Shown here: positions 17,886-26,715 of the stretch, piece after piece
Layout: every line of letters starts with the position of its first letter
How positions within the stretch are numbered: position 1 is the first letter of the stretch
Assembly (NCBI RefSeq): GCF_002741035.1
Contig: NZ_CP016808.1
Span: forward strand, 6,434,501-6,498,500
DNA length: 64,000 bases
Origin: Paenibacillus sp. BIHB 4019
Lineage (GTDB): Bacteria > Bacillota > Bacilli > Paenibacillales > Paenibacillaceae
Reading direction: 5' to 3'
Notes under the pieces: model-generated
The model's input: only the letters and a program-made list of their open reading frames with translations
Told to the model about the DNA's origin: nothing
Databases searched by the model: none
Position numbers and translations under genes: made by a program

Positions 17886-18396
17886 AGGACAGGCCTCCTT
17901 GTTTATTATGCCTCGAGCTGGTTTCCAGCGACTGCTTCATCAGCTTCAGTCCTTTGTGCAGCCGCGATTTCACCGTGCCTACTGGAATACCTAGAATGTC
18001 TGCTATTTCTGGCAGCGTCTGCTCCTGCATATAGCGCAGCGCTATTACTGAGCGAATTTTCAGCGGCAGCTGCTGCACGAGCCTGCTGTATTCTTGATCC
18101 GTTTCCCGCTTCTCGACTACCTGCTCCACCGTTTCCGGCTGTCTGCGTGACAGCCATTCGCTCAAGCTTTCTTTAAGCCTGCCATTTTTAGAGCGGCGGA
18201 TTGCATTCAGGCAGCAATTGACTGTCAAACGCAGCAGCCAAGCTTTAAGCTGCTCCACCTGCCGCCACTCCTTGCGGAATGCTGTCACGAATACTTCCTG
18301 GCAAATATCTTCCGCATCCGCTGCATTTCTGAGCATGTAGTAGCATGTTTTATAGACATCCTTGTTATATTGCTCAAACAGCTCTCTTTCCGTCAT
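17839..18396 (-). CDS. ECF-type RNA polymerase sigma factor
   Basis: A 185-residue sigma-70 family protein. Region 2 is YNKDVYKTCYYMLRNAADAEDICQEVFVTAFRK (conserved DAEDICQEVF core), and region 4 is LPLKIRSVIALRYMQ followed by PEIADILGIPVGTVKSRLHKGLKLMK with its helix-turn-helix. There is no region 1 or 3, as expected for ECF factors. The ATG at 18396 has GGAGGG upstream at 10 bases; a longer frame adds 16 residues that are not family-like. It is the first gene of a two-gene unit with its anti-sigma factor and probably drives its own promoter. Confidence 0.93.
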   Translation of the reverse strand: MTERELFEQYNKDVYKTCYYMLRNAADAEDICQEVFVTAFRKEWRQVEQLKAWLLRLTVNCCLNAIRRSKNGRLKESLSEWLSRRQPETVEQVVEKRETDQEYSRLVQQLPLKIRSVIALRYMQEQTLPEIADILGIPVGTVKSRLHKGLKLMKQSLETSSRHNKQGGLSYEAIRERNDSAFKRS

Positions 18397-18424
18397 AACC
18401 CGCTTTCCCTCCTCTCGCTCTCGC

Positions 18425-18465
18425 CGTGTACACCCTATTAACAATTAACGGAGTCAAAAGGTTCA
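18425..18465 (-). promoter_or_regulatory. candidate ECF autoregulated promoter
   Basis: On the minus strand TGAACCTTTT starts at 18465, a good ECF -35 element (TGAAC). The matching -10 is not clear; CGTTAATTG and GTGTACACG are possible. Confidence 0.4.
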
Positions 18466-18491
18466 CTTTTCGCTCTCTAAATCATTCCACG

Positions 18492-18536
18492 CAAAAATAG
18501 TGCAAGCCCTCCCCACCGGCAAGCTGCGCCAGTGGG
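18492..18536 (-). terminator. terminator after the ABC permease gene
   Basis: Stem CCCACTGGC/GCCGGTGGG with a seven-base loop; an ATTTTTG tract follows about 15 bases later on the minus strand. Confidence 0.5.
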
Positions 18537-18585
18537 CAAGTACATGCACCATTGTAAATGATTCAATTGAGAAGCTGAATCCCCG

Positions 18586-19737
18586 TTATTGCTGGCTTGG
18601 GCGAAGTACAGCCGCGCCGAAAATAAGCAGAACGACAGCGAACAGCATTAAAATCAAAATCGGCTGCGCAACATCTAGGAGCCCAGCACCTGTGCTCAGC
18701 CGGTCAATGGCCTGCAGCGCCCATTTTTGCGGCATGAAATTGGCCAGCTTCTGCAAAAACTCCGGCATCATCGACAGCGGAAAAAAACAGCCGCTGATCA
18801 TCGAGGTAGGCGTGACAATGAGCAAATTGATTTGACTCAGCTGATGAGCATTTCGCACGAGTCCCCCAACTGCCGTCATAACGCCTATCGCCGCCAGCAT
18901 AAAGCATTCCAATACTAAAAGCATAGCCCCGAAGGAAACGCCTGGCGAATATCCAAACACAAAATAAGTCAGCGAAAGCACCAGAACAAGCTGAATGGTA
19001 CCAACTAATATGCTGCCTAAATAGTTCCCTAAAGCAATATCAAGGGCGCGAAGCGGCGCCGTATACATGCGCTGCATCGTCCGCATTTCACGATCCTCCA
19101 TAATGAAGCCGACAGACTGGCTGACCAGCAGCATGAGAAAAAGCAAAATCGACCCAATCATAATCGGATTGGCAGCCACTACGCCTAGCTTCATCGCAGT
19201 ATGCTGCGCGCTGACCGCAGGCCTCGCCTGCTGCTCCAGCAGCTCGCTGAGCTTCCCGGCATCGGGCGCAGCCCCGCCAGAGGCCGATTGCAGCAATTCG
19301 ACGGAAGCTGCCATACTGCGCGCCTGAGTCTCAAGCGAGGATAGCAGCGAGGCATTCCACAGCTGCTCCGTCCAGCGATATAGAACCGGCTGCGGCTGCT
19401 CGCCGGCAAGCAAACGCTCCGTGAAATCGGCTGGAATAAAAATCGCCGCATCTGCGTCACCAGTTGCAACAGCTTCCCTAACCAGCTTGCCCGTCGAATC
19501 TGTCTGCATTTTCACCTCATAAAGCGAGTCCTGATTGACAAGGTCCAGCATATAAGCGCCGAAAGCTCCTCGATCTGCATTGCTGACCGCAATAATTTCT
19601 TTATCCGCTTGCAGGCTGCTGAACAAACCAGCAATAACCGACAAGGCGATTGCAGGAAGCAGCACATTTAGAAAAAAGCCTCGGCGCGTGCCCATCGTTC
19701 TGCGAATGAGCTGCATCGCAATTGGCAAGCTACGCAT
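18586..19737 (-). CDS. ABC-2-type permease, second subunit (LnrN-like)
   Basis: A 383-residue permease with one N-terminal membrane helix, a large extracytoplasmic part (about 45-175) and five to six helices in the C-terminal half, as in ABC-2 drug exporters. IMEDREMRTMQRMYTAPLRALDIALGNYLG is the typical cytoplasmic coupling region; PTSMISGCFFPLSMMPEFLQ is the family loop near the C-terminus. It overlaps the preceding permease by 8 bases. The order ATPase-permease-permease next to a LuxR-type two-component system matches the LnrLMN linearmycin-resistance exporter of B. subtilis. The substrate is unknown; an amphiphilic antibiotic is likely. Confidence 0.87.
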   Translation of the reverse strand: MRSLPIAMQLIRRTMGTRRGFFLNVLLPAIALSVIAGLFSSLQADKEIIAVSNADRGAFGAYMLDLVNQDSLYEVKMQTDSTGKLVREAVATGDADAAIFIPADFTERLLAGEQPQPVLYRWTEQLWNASLLSSLETQARSMAASVELLQSASGGAAPDAGKLSELLEQQARPAVSAQHTAMKLGVVAANPIMIGSILLFLMLLVSQSVGFIMEDREMRTMQRMYTAPLRALDIALGNYLGSILVGTIQLVLVLSLTYFVFGYSPGVSFGAMLLVLECFMLAAIGVMTAVGGLVRNAHQLSQINLLIVTPTSMISGCFFPLSMMPEFLQKLANFMPQKWALQAIDRLSTGAGLLDVAQPILILMLFAVVLLIFGAAVLRPSQQ

Positions 19738-20911
19738 GCTGCTTCACCACCTTAGGCAAGCGAATAATTGCAAAAATAGCAAGAACGGCGGCTATAGCAG
19801 CCAAAATACCGATATTTTGCCAAACGAGAACGCGGCTCGAACCATCCATTAAGCCGCGCAGAGCAGCATTCGCCCAAAAATTAATATTCAGCTTGCTAAT
19901 AAGGCCCAGCTTGTTCTGAATCATCGCAACCATGCCCCCGCTTAAAAAAGTCATGCTGAAAATAAGCGTGTTAAACAGCGTCTGCATCGTTTTGACGGTT
20001 TTGGCAAAAGAAGCTATCGTCAGTGCTAATCCAGAGCCCGCGATAATGGTCAGCAGTGAGATAAGGGCGATTCCCCAGTAAGCCCCTCCCCAATCGACGC
20101 CGTAAACATACTTGGTAAATACAATCATAATAATCGTCTGCATCACGCCGAGCAGCGCCGCACCGCTAATGACGCCGGCTACAACCGCACTGAAAGAGGC
20201 AGGGATGCCATATAAGCGCTGCAAGGTTCCTTCTCTTTTTTGCCGCAGCAGGGAAACCGCTCCCGTCATGCCGCCATACTGCAAAAACATGATCAAATAA
20301 GCGACAGAATAATATTGAATAGCCGATACAGAGCCGAAGGATTGATCCGATCCGCCCCCCAGCGTCTGTACTTTAACGAGCGCGGCGGCATCCTTCTGTC
20401 GGCTCTCCAGCCCGGATAAGCTTTCAGGCCCAAGCACCTTGAAGGCCGCCGCCTGCATGTTCACCTGAGACAGGTACGCACGAATGATAGAATGGGCCGC
20501 AATGTTTTTACTCCCGTCATGGCCTTCGAGAGTGTGCCAGCTAACACTTTCTCCTGCAGCAAGCTTGTCGGAATAATCCGCAGGAATGATAACGCCGTAA
20601 TCGGCCGTTCCATCCTGCACCTCCTCCCGTACCTGAGCCTCCGAGGAGAGGGCTATGGGACGGGCATATGGAAGGATGTCAGCCCCTTGCCAAAAAGCAT
20701 CTATACCTTCTCGCATCGCCCCTTGATCGGCATTGTATACCGCCACCTTCGCCGGCTTGATTTCGCTGTCAAAAGCGCTGCCGAGCAAATAGATGAGCAG
20801 CAGCGGAAGACCAGCGAGCACAATCAGCAGCGTGTGCATTCGGCTCATTTTTATCCATTCATAGGTTAACGTAATCCACCATGTCCGCATGCTTTCGCAC
20901 CTCCTATTCAT
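19730..20911 (-). CDS. ABC-2-type permease, first subunit (LnrM-like)
   Basis: A 393-residue membrane protein of the same build as its neighbour: an N-terminal helix LIVLAGLPLLLIYLLG, an extracytoplasmic domain (about 45-215) and a C-terminal bundle of six helices with LLRQKREGTLQRLYGIPASF as coupling loop and TLIFSMTFLSGGMVA. It overlaps the ATPase gene by 8 bases at its start and the second permease by 8 bases at its end, so all three are one translational unit. The two permeases probably form a heterodimer with two copies of the ATPase. Confidence 0.87.
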   Translation of the reverse strand: MNRRCESMRTWWITLTYEWIKMSRMHTLLIVLAGLPLLLIYLLGSAFDSEIKPAKVAVYNADQGAMREGIDAFWQGADILPYARPIALSSEAQVREEVQDGTADYGVIIPADYSDKLAAGESVSWHTLEGHDGSKNIAAHSIIRAYLSQVNMQAAAFKVLGPESLSGLESRQKDAAALVKVQTLGGGSDQSFGSVSAIQYYSVAYLIMFLQYGGMTGAVSLLRQKREGTLQRLYGIPASFSAVVAGVISGAALLGVMQTIIMIVFTKYVYGVDWGGAYWGIALISLLTIIAGSGLALTIASFAKTVKTMQTLFNTLIFSMTFLSGGMVAMIQNKLGLISKLNINFWANAALRGLMDGSSRVLVWQNIGILAAIAAVLAIFAIIRLPKVVKQHA

Positions 20912-21851
20912 CGCGCAGCGAGCGGCCGGTTAACTGGAGGAACAAAGACTCCAAATTCGGTTCGACTCGGGTCAGCTGGCGCAGCGAAATGCCGTGCTTT
21001 TGCAAAATAAACAGCAAATCCTGAAGGACAGATGGCGAATCCTTCACGGTAACCTCAAGCCTTCTCTGGCCATCCTGCCCGTCTATCTGCTTGACGGCTG
21101 GATGCTCGCTCATCTCCTTCGCCGCAGCGGGATGGGCCTGGTCGACTTCAAAAATAATGCGTTCCTCCTGCCCGACCTGCTGCCTTAGCTGCTCCTTGCT
21201 GCCGCAGGCAATAAGCTTGCCTTTATCGACAATGCCGATTCGCGAGCAAATCGCATCCACTTCCTCCATGTAATGGCTCGTGTATATAATGGCCGAACCC
21301 AGACGGTTAAGCTCGCGCACCGACTCCAAAATATGATTGCGGGACTGCGGGTCGATGCCAACCGTCGGCTCATCCATAATAATAAGCTTCGGGCGATGGG
21401 TAATCGCGCAAGCAATGTTCAGTCTCCGCTTCATGCCGCCGGAAAACGTTGACGGCTTGTCTTTTGCCCGCTCCAGCAGCCCGACAAACTGCAGCGACTC
21501 CTCCACCCGCTGCTTCAGCAGCTTGCCTCTGAGTCCATACAATTTTGCGAAAAAAGCTACATTTTCCCAAGCGGTCAGCATGTCGTAAATTGCCAGCTCC
21601 TGCGGCACCAAGCCAATAAGGCGCTTAACGTCCAGCGGCTGCTTGCGGATGGAATATCCGCCAACGGTAATTTCCCCGCTACTCAATGGCAGCAGCCCCG
21701 ACAGCATATGGATGGAGGTGCTTTTTCCCGCTCCATTGGGACCAAGCAGTCCGAATACTTCGCCTTCGCCAATATCAAAAGTCAAATGGTTGACGGTAAT
21801 GGTGCTGTCATATTTTTTAACGACATCTTTAAATGTTACTAGGCTCTTCAA
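20904..21851 (-). CDS. ABC transporter ATP-binding protein (LnrL-like)
   Basis: A 315-residue ATPase with the start used here. Walker A GLLGPNGAGKST, Q-loop LVPQELAIYD, signature TFSGGMKRRLNIACAI, Walker B KLIIMDEPTVGIDPQ and H-loop TSHYMEEVD are all intact. The C-terminal 80 residues form the extra domain of drug-export ATPases ending in LFLQLTGRSLRDE. The TTG at 21851 has GGAGGG 7 bases upstream; longer ATG starts at 21866 and 21875 lack one. Its promoter has a good TATAAT (21885-21890) but no -35 box, so it probably needs the divergent response regulator as activator. Confidence 0.93.
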   Translation of the reverse strand: MKSLVTFKDVVKKYDSTITVNHLTFDIGEGEVFGLLGPNGAGKSTSIHMLSGLLPLSSGEITVGGYSIRKQPLDVKRLIGLVPQELAIYDMLTAWENVAFFAKLYGLRGKLLKQRVEESLQFVGLLERAKDKPSTFSGGMKRRLNIACAITHRPKLIIMDEPTVGIDPQSRNHILESVRELNRLGSAIIYTSHYMEEVDAICSRIGIVDKGKLIACGSKEQLRQQVGQEERIIFEVDQAHPAAAKEMSEHPAVKQIDGQDGQRRLEVTVKDSPSVLQDLLFILQKHGISLRQLTRVEPNLESLFLQLTGRSLRDE

Positions 21852-21920
21852 GCGCTCACCCTCCATGTTTATCATCTTGTGTCCATTATAAAACGCCGCC
21901 TCACGAGCATACAGCTCTAC

Positions 21921-21951
21921 AAAGTCACAAAATGAAGGTGACGAAAGTCAT
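21921..21951. promoter_or_regulatory. candidate response-regulator sites in the divergent promoter region
   Basis: AAAGTCA occurs as a direct repeat at 21921-21927 and 21944-21950, 23 bases apart. GTCAC/GTGAC form an inverted pair (21924-21928, 21938-21942), and GTGACGAAAGTCAT (21938-21951) has the TGAC-N4-GTCA layout of NarL/LuxR-type regulators. The sites lie about 30-60 bases upstream of the ABC operon TATAAT. Confidence 0.5.
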
Positions 21952-21961
21952 ATCATTGGCT

Positions 21962-21979
21962 CCGGCTGTATACAGCCGG
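21962..21979. promoter_or_regulatory. perfect 18-bp palindrome CCGGCTGTATACAGCCGG
   Basis: A perfect palindrome between the divergent ABC exporter and histidine kinase genes. It sits just upstream of a GCTATAATG element (-10-like, about 21994-22002) facing the kinase gene. It may be an operator or a hairpin. Confidence 0.5.
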
Positions 21980-22076
21980 TTTTTGGCGGATTATGCTATA
22001 ATGAAACGATATAAATGAATATGAAAAAACGCCTTAGGACAATAAAAGCCTGATGCGATGCGGGAGCTAATCCGAT

Positions 22077-23252
22077 ATGAACGTACCGATTCACTGGTTT
22101 CGAGGCCTATTAATTGCCGGACCCGCAGTCATCAGCGTATTCTCGATTTCAGCCGCAAGCTATGCCTCTTATACGATCGGCGCACTGATCGCTTTGTCCC
22201 TCATTAAACTAGGTTCGCTGTTTCCGAAATACGCGGTGTTGATTTTGTTAATAGAGCTGCTTGGCTTCGGAGGGTTCGCCTATCATTTTGGCGGCGTCTT
22301 GTTTCTACTCCCCTTCTCTACTTTAATAGCAGCCTTGAGCACGAAGCCCTCAGCTGGCATGGCCGCAATGTGGATCATGGCTGGAGGGGCATGCCTCTGG
22401 ATCGCCATGCACGAACAAGCGCCGGGCATGATGGCTGCTATGCTGCTGCTGTGGCTGACGATTGCGGCGGTGCTGCAGGCTGCCCAGCAGGTAGAGGGCA
22501 AGCGCAGCCAAGTGGAGACGCTGTATGCAGCCCTTGCGCAAAGCCATGAGGAGCTGGAAGCCGCAAGGCGCCGCATGCAGAGCTATGCCTCGCAAATCGA
22601 GCAATACGCGCAGACTGAAGAGCGCAATCGCATTGCGCGGGACATTCATGACGATCTCGGGCATCGCTTGATTCGGGTGAAAATGATGTCCGAGGCCGCA
22701 CTGCACTTGTTCCAGGCAGACCCTGCCCGCGCGCAGGCGACGGTCGGGCAAATTCGCGACCAGCTGCAGGACAGCATGGAGCGGATGCGCCAAACGGTAC
22801 GCAGGCTCGCAGTGCCTAGCGAAGGAGACTCCAGGCAATATGCGCTGGACCGACTCGTTACAGATTCCGGTGAAGCGCTCGGCATCGCAGTCGCCTTTGA
22901 GGTGCAGGGAAATCCGCGCCCCCTCTATCCAAGCATGGAATTTATTTTGTTCAAAAATGCGCAGGAAGCCATTACGAATGCGGTTCGCCACGGCGGCGCG
23001 ACAAGGGTAAAGGTAACGCTGCTTTTTCAGCCGCACACCGTAGCCCTAACGATAGCCAACAATGGGGCTGTGCCCGAAGGAGCCATAACAGCAGGGCTCG
23101 GCATGCGCGGCATGCGGGAGCGCATTTCATTAATCGGCGGAAAGCTGTCCTGGCAGTCGGAGGATGGCTTCAGCGTGACGACTGAGCTCCCGCTGCTAGG
23201 CGGCGGTGCTGCTAATGATGCAGGCGAGCGACAAGCATTTGTGAAAGGATAG
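22077..23252 (+). CDS. LuxR-type-system sensor histidine kinase (HisKA_3)
   Basis: A 391-residue membrane kinase with about five N-terminal helices (residues 8-135), a coiled segment, and the HisKA_3 box ERNRIARDIHDDLGHRL with the phosphate-accepting His near residue 191. The ATPase domain shows the N box FILFKNAQEAITNAVRHGG and the G box ITAGLGMRGMRERI. Nearly no extracellular loop is present, as in intramembrane-sensing kinases (LiaS, LnrJ) that watch the envelope or the neighbouring exporter. The gene is 15 bases upstream of its response regulator and divergent from the exporter it probably controls. Confidence 0.92.
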   Translation: MNVPIHWFRGLLIAGPAVISVFSISAASYASYTIGALIALSLIKLGSLFPKYAVLILLIELLGFGGFAYHFGGVLFLLPFSTLIAALSTKPSAGMAAMWIMAGGACLWIAMHEQAPGMMAAMLLLWLTIAAVLQAAQQVEGKRSQVETLYAALAQSHEELEAARRRMQSYASQIEQYAQTEERNRIARDIHDDLGHRLIRVKMMSEAALHLFQADPARAQATVGQIRDQLQDSMERMRQTVRRLAVPSEGDSRQYALDRLVTDSGEALGIAVAFEVQGNPRPLYPSMEFILFKNAQEAITNAVRHGGATRVKVTLLFQPHTVALTIANNGAVPEGAITAGLGMRGMRERISLIGGKLSWQSEDGFSVTTELPLLGGGAANDAGERQAFVKG

Positions 23253-23267
23253 GAGGAAGCCGCTGCC

Positions 23268-23963
23268 ATGATTACGATATTGATTGTAGATGATGACCCG
23301 TTCATTCGGGAAAGCATGCAGGTTATTTTGCAGCTTGATCCGGAGCTCCACGTTGCGGGGGTATGCGCCGACGGCAAGGCGGCCGCTGAATTCGTGGAAT
23401 CAACGAAGGTTGACGTCGTGCTGATGGATATTCGCATGCCTGGCTGCGATGGCGTCGAAGGCACACGGCTCATTCGGGCACAGGAGCAGCCTCCTGCCGT
23501 CCTCATCCTGACCACCTTCGATGATGACGATTATATTGTGCAGGCGATCCGCTGCGGCGCTGGCGGCTATTTGCTGAAGAACGTACCGCCAAGCCGCATT
23601 ATTAACGGCATTAAAACCGTACATGAAGGCTCGCTGCTCATTCATCCCGATATCGCCCGCAAGCTGGCGGGCATGATTACGATGCCAGACACAGAAGAAG
23701 CTGCAATAACTGAGCTTTCTCCAGAAGAACGGACCAGCAGCGAGCTTGCGGCACGTTACAGCTTGACGCAGGCCGAGCAGCAAATTATTCGCCTCGTGGC
23801 CGAGGGGCAATCCAATAAGGAAATTGCCGCCTCGCTTTTTTTAAGCGAAGGCACGATCAAAAACTATATTTCCGATATGCTTCACAAGCTGGGGCTGCGG
23901 GATCGCACGCAAATGGCGATTTTTTATTTGAAATTATCATTCATTCCAAGCAAGGAGAGATAA
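23268..23963 (+). CDS. NarL/LuxR-family response regulator
   Basis: A 231-residue regulator. The receiver domain starts ITILIVDDDPFIRES and has the phospho-Asp at D54 (DVVLMDIRMPG), the Thr of LILTTFDDDD and the Lys of GGYLLKN. The C-terminal LuxR helix-turn-helix is LTQAEQQIIRLVAEGQSNKEIAASLFLSEGTI (conserved core only quoted in part). An AGGAGGAAG site precedes the ATG. Co-transcribed with the kinase. TGAC-N4-GTCA-type sites in the divergent region suggest it activates the exporter operon. Confidence 0.93.
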   Translation: MITILIVDDDPFIRESMQVILQLDPELHVAGVCADGKAAAEFVESTKVDVVLMDIRMPGCDGVEGTRLIRAQEQPPAVLILTTFDDDDYIVQAIRCGAGGYLLKNVPPSRIINGIKTVHEGSLLIHPDIARKLAGMITMPDTEEAAITELSPEERTSSELAARYSLTQAEQQIIRLVAEGQSNKEIAASLFLSEGTIKNYISDMLHKLGLRDRTQMAIFYLKLSFIPSKER

Positions 23964-23967
23964 CCGC

Positions 23968-24630
23968 ATGACCATAAAAACAATAGCAAACAGCACGACC
24001 GAATTTACAGGATTTACACAAGAGGACTTCGATGTGTTTCAGCTTCCAGGACTCGCGGAGCGCATGGCGGGAATCCAGGAAAAAATCCAGCCTAAGTTCC
24101 ACGCCATTGGCGAACGCTTGCGCACCGAGCTTTCCATGCAGGCAGGCGACGAAATGTTTCTGCATGTAGCGAAGCATGCCCGCCGTTCCGTAAATCCGCC
24201 AAAGGATACGTGGCTTGCGATTTGCAATAATAAGCGCGGCTATAAGGCGCATCCGCATTTTCAGCTGGGCCTTTTTGACGATCATCTATTTATATGGTTT
24301 GCGCTCATTTACGAGACGCCGAATAAATCCCGCATCGCTTCCACTTACTTGAATCAGCTTGATGAGGTAATCGCGCAGGTTCCTTCCTCTTATGTCATTT
24401 CGCTTGATCATACGAAAAAGGAATCCGCTGCCGTCGGCGAAATGTCGGATGAGCAATGGAAGCATGCCCTCGTCCGCTTCCGCGACGTGAAGAAGTCAGA
24501 GCTGCTCATCGGCCAGCATATTGCGGCTGACGACCCGATTTTGCGTGATGGCGAAGCGCTTGTGAAGCTTGCTTCCTCAACCTATGAATCGCTGCTGCCG
24601 CTGTATCGCCGCTCGCTCGTGCAGGAATAA
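23968..24630 (+). CDS. DUF1054 family protein, YktB-like
   Basis: A 220-residue soluble protein matching the DUF1054/YktB family of Bacilli: FTQEDFDVFQLPGLAERM near the N-terminus, FLHVAKHARRSVNPPKDTW, and HFQLGLFDDHLFIWFALIYE in the centre. Family length is about 205-215. The structure known for YktB is an alpha/beta fold; the biochemical role is not established. It starts only 4 bases after the response-regulator stop with AAGGAGAG as binding site, so it shares that transcript, which ends at 24659-24698. Confidence 0.88.
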   Translation: MTIKTIANSTTEFTGFTQEDFDVFQLPGLAERMAGIQEKIQPKFHAIGERLRTELSMQAGDEMFLHVAKHARRSVNPPKDTWLAICNNKRGYKAHPHFQLGLFDDHLFIWFALIYETPNKSRIASTYLNQLDEVIAQVPSSYVISLDHTKKESAAVGEMSDEQWKHALVRFRDVKKSELLIGQHIAADDPILRDGEALVKLASSTYESLLPLYRRSLVQE

Positions 24631-24658
24631 GACGCATAAAAGTATCGCACATGCTAAA

Positions 24659-24698
24659 AGCCGCTGCCTTTGTCTATTGCAAGGGGCAGCGACTTTTT
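24659..24698 (+). terminator. terminator after the yktB-like gene
   Basis: Stem GCCGCTGCC/GGGCAGCGAC with a loop containing a smaller TTTG/CAAG pair, then TTTTT. Confidence 0.75.
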
Positions 24699-24782
24699 CC
24701 TATGCCCAAAACGACCGAGGCAAGCCTTTCCACTCCATCGAGTTTATAGTAATATCACTATATAAGGGAGGAGAGTTAATTT

Positions 24783-25280
24783 ATGGTGAAACAACTGATC
24801 ATCGGAGACGTCAAGCATGAGCTGGCCAATACACGCCGAATTCTGGAGCGCTTGCCCGAGGAGCATATGACGTGGAAACCGCACGAGAAATCGATGACAC
24901 TCGGAGGGCTCGTCACGCACCTGGTCAACCTGCTGAACTGGCAATTGGCTATTTTTCATTCTCCGGAATTCGATCTATCGACCGTGCCGTTTCGGCGGGA
25001 AGCTTTGGAAAGACGCGAAGACGTACTGGAGGAATTCGACGCAAACGTTGGCAAGCTTGAAAAGCTGTTAGCCGAATGCGATGAGAAAACACTCGGCGAG
25101 GAATGGACCTTGCGCAGCGGCGACCATATCATCCTGCGCCAATCGCGGGCGCTCGCGCTCCGCACCTTCGGATTAAGCCACATGGTCCACCACCGGGCTC
25201 AGCTTGGGGTCTATTACCGCCTTCTCGATATTCCGGTGCCTGGTCTCTACGGCACTTCAGCCGACGAAGAAGGAAAGTGA
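24783..25280 (+). CDS. DinB-family putative metalloenzyme
   Basis: A 165-residue four-helix protein of the DinB/YfiT type. The metal-binding histidines are visible: TLGGLVTHLVNLLNW (about 42-56, first His) and GLSHMVHHRAQLGVYYRLL (about 129-147, two further His). The mid part EEFDANVGKLEKLLAE is helix 3. DinB folds include thiol transferases that use bacillithiol or mycothiol; the substrate is unknown. GGGAGGAGAG precedes the ATG at good distance, and the gene has its own terminator. Confidence 0.9.
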   Translation: MVKQLIIGDVKHELANTRRILERLPEEHMTWKPHEKSMTLGGLVTHLVNLLNWQLAIFHSPEFDLSTVPFRREALERREDVLEEFDANVGKLEKLLAECDEKTLGEEWTLRSGDHIILRQSRALALRTFGLSHMVHHRAQLGVYYRLLDIPVPGLYGTSADEEGK

Positions 25281-25298
25281 ATGAAGACGAACCGAACA

Positions 25299-25344
25299 GT
25301 CGCAGGGCACTGGCATGACCGCCGGTACTCTGCGACTTTTTTTT
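25299..25344 (+). terminator. terminator after the DinB gene
   Basis: Stem GTCGCAG/CTGCGAC with inner pairing and eight T. Confidence 0.85.
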
Positions 25345-25449
25345 CGGGACGATTTTCGGGCTAATCATTTTTTTGATCACATAGGAGTGCCCCTTTTTCT
25401 CCTGCCAGTCCGCCCAGCTATAGGAATTCCCCATTTATTCTGCCCCTTA

Positions 25450-25482
25450 GAAAAGAAAATAGAGCTGCCCGAAGGCAGCCCC
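25450..25482 (-). terminator. terminator after the first MFS gene
   Basis: Stem GGGCTGCC/GGGCAGCtc with TTC loop, followed by ATTTTCTTTT on the minus strand. Confidence 0.65.
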
Positions 25483-25518
25483 AAAGAAAGTCATGATATT
25501 TGAATCACACGAGAACTA

Positions 25519-26694
25519 TTAAGCTTGCGCTACTGCTTTCTTTTTATCCAATTGACGGAATTGCGCGAGCAGCAGCAGCGCTGCCAGACACAAAATGCCT
25601 CCGGACACATAAGGAAGCCTCAAATCCAGTGTAAACAGGAACGTTCCCGCCAGCGGCCCAGCAATACGCCCCAAGCTGTCCATCGACGAGCTTAGGCCAG
25701 AGGCAACGCCCTGCCCAACTGTCGTCTTCTGGGTAATTAATGACGTTACACAAGGGCGAATGAGCGCATTGCCGATGCCGAACACGGCCAAGGAAAGAGT
25801 TGCCCACCAAAGCGAATGCGCAGCGAGCAGCATGAAAAAACCGATGCTGGATATGACTAGCCCGATGGCAATATATTTGCCCTCTTCGCCAGCTTTGATC
25901 CTTCTGCGCACGACACCACCTTGAATTAAGGCACCAACAAAGCCGCAGACGAAAAATAATATCCCAACCTGCAGCGGCGTTACATCAAAGCGCCTCATGC
26001 CAAAAAACTGCAAGGTCGCTTCTAATCCCGCCAGTGTAAAGGTAACGAAAAACGCCAGTATGTACAAATATTTAAGCGGCCCGGTAAATGCTTTCCAGCG
26101 CGACTCGCGGCGATTCGCCCCGCTGCGGCGCTGCTCCGGTGTCAGCGATTCCTTGAGCTTGGCCCATGCAAGAACGAATGTAATCAGCGCAAGGATGGAA
26201 GCTGCATAAAACGGCGTCTCCAGCGACACAAGGCTGAGCAGCCCGCCAAATCCCGGCCCAATCGTAAAGCCGAGGCCTATTGACATGCCTACCAGTCCCA
26301 TGCCCTTGGTGCGCTCCTCGGGCGTTGTAATATCCGCTACGTAAGCAACAATGACCGAAGTTACCGCCCCGGAAAACAAGCCTCCCAGCACACGGGATAA
26401 ATACATCAGCGTCAAATTGCCCGACGACAAGCCGAATAATACAAAGCTTAAAGCGAAGCCAAGTACGCCAATGAGAATGATTGGCCGTCTGCCGATTCGG
26501 TCAGACAAGCTTCCCCATACCGGCGACAGCACAAACGATACAGCCGAATACACCGCGAGCATCAAACCCGTATGCGCCTCCGCGCCGAGCGGATCTGCTG
26601 CTTTAATAATTTCGGGCATGACCGGGATAATAATCCCGAAGCCAATAAATGTTGTCATTAAGGTAGCCATTACAATTAACAAGCGTCTGTCCAT
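25519..26694 (-). CDS. MFS drug exporter, TetA/Bmr-like
   Basis: A 391-residue protein with 12 predicted membrane helices. Motif A between helices 2 and 3 is GSLSDRIGRRPIILIG, and motif C (antiporter signature) in helix 5 reads GMSIGLGFTIGPGFGGLLS, placing it among proton-driven drug exporters of the 12-helix DHA1 group. The ATG at 26694 is 9 bases behind GGAGGGG; the longer frame to 26712 runs through that site. It lies 21 bases after a second MFS gene on the same strand, so both may be one transcript. Confidence 0.88.
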   Translation of the reverse strand: MDRRLLIVMATLMTTFIGFGIIIPVMPEIIKAADPLGAEAHTGLMLAVYSAVSFVLSPVWGSLSDRIGRRPIILIGVLGFALSFVLFGLSSGNLTLMYLSRVLGGLFSGAVTSVIVAYVADITTPEERTKGMGLVGMSIGLGFTIGPGFGGLLSLVSLETPFYAASILALITFVLAWAKLKESLTPEQRRSGANRRESRWKAFTGPLKYLYILAFFVTFTLAGLEATLQFFGMRRFDVTPLQVGILFFVCGFVGALIQGGVVRRRIKAGEEGKYIAIGLVISSIGFFMLLAAHSLWWATLSLAVFGIGNALIRPCVTSLITQKTTVGQGVASGLSSSMDSLGRIAGPLAGTFLFTLDLRLPYVSGGILCLAALLLLAQFRQLDKKKAVAQA

Positions 26695-26715
26695 TAAGCT
26701 CATCCCCTCCACACG

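Noticed and set aside
22350..23036. 228-codon minus-strand frame inside the histidine kinase gene
   Set aside because: Shadow of the kinase; composition rich in Arg/His/Cys and no start signals.
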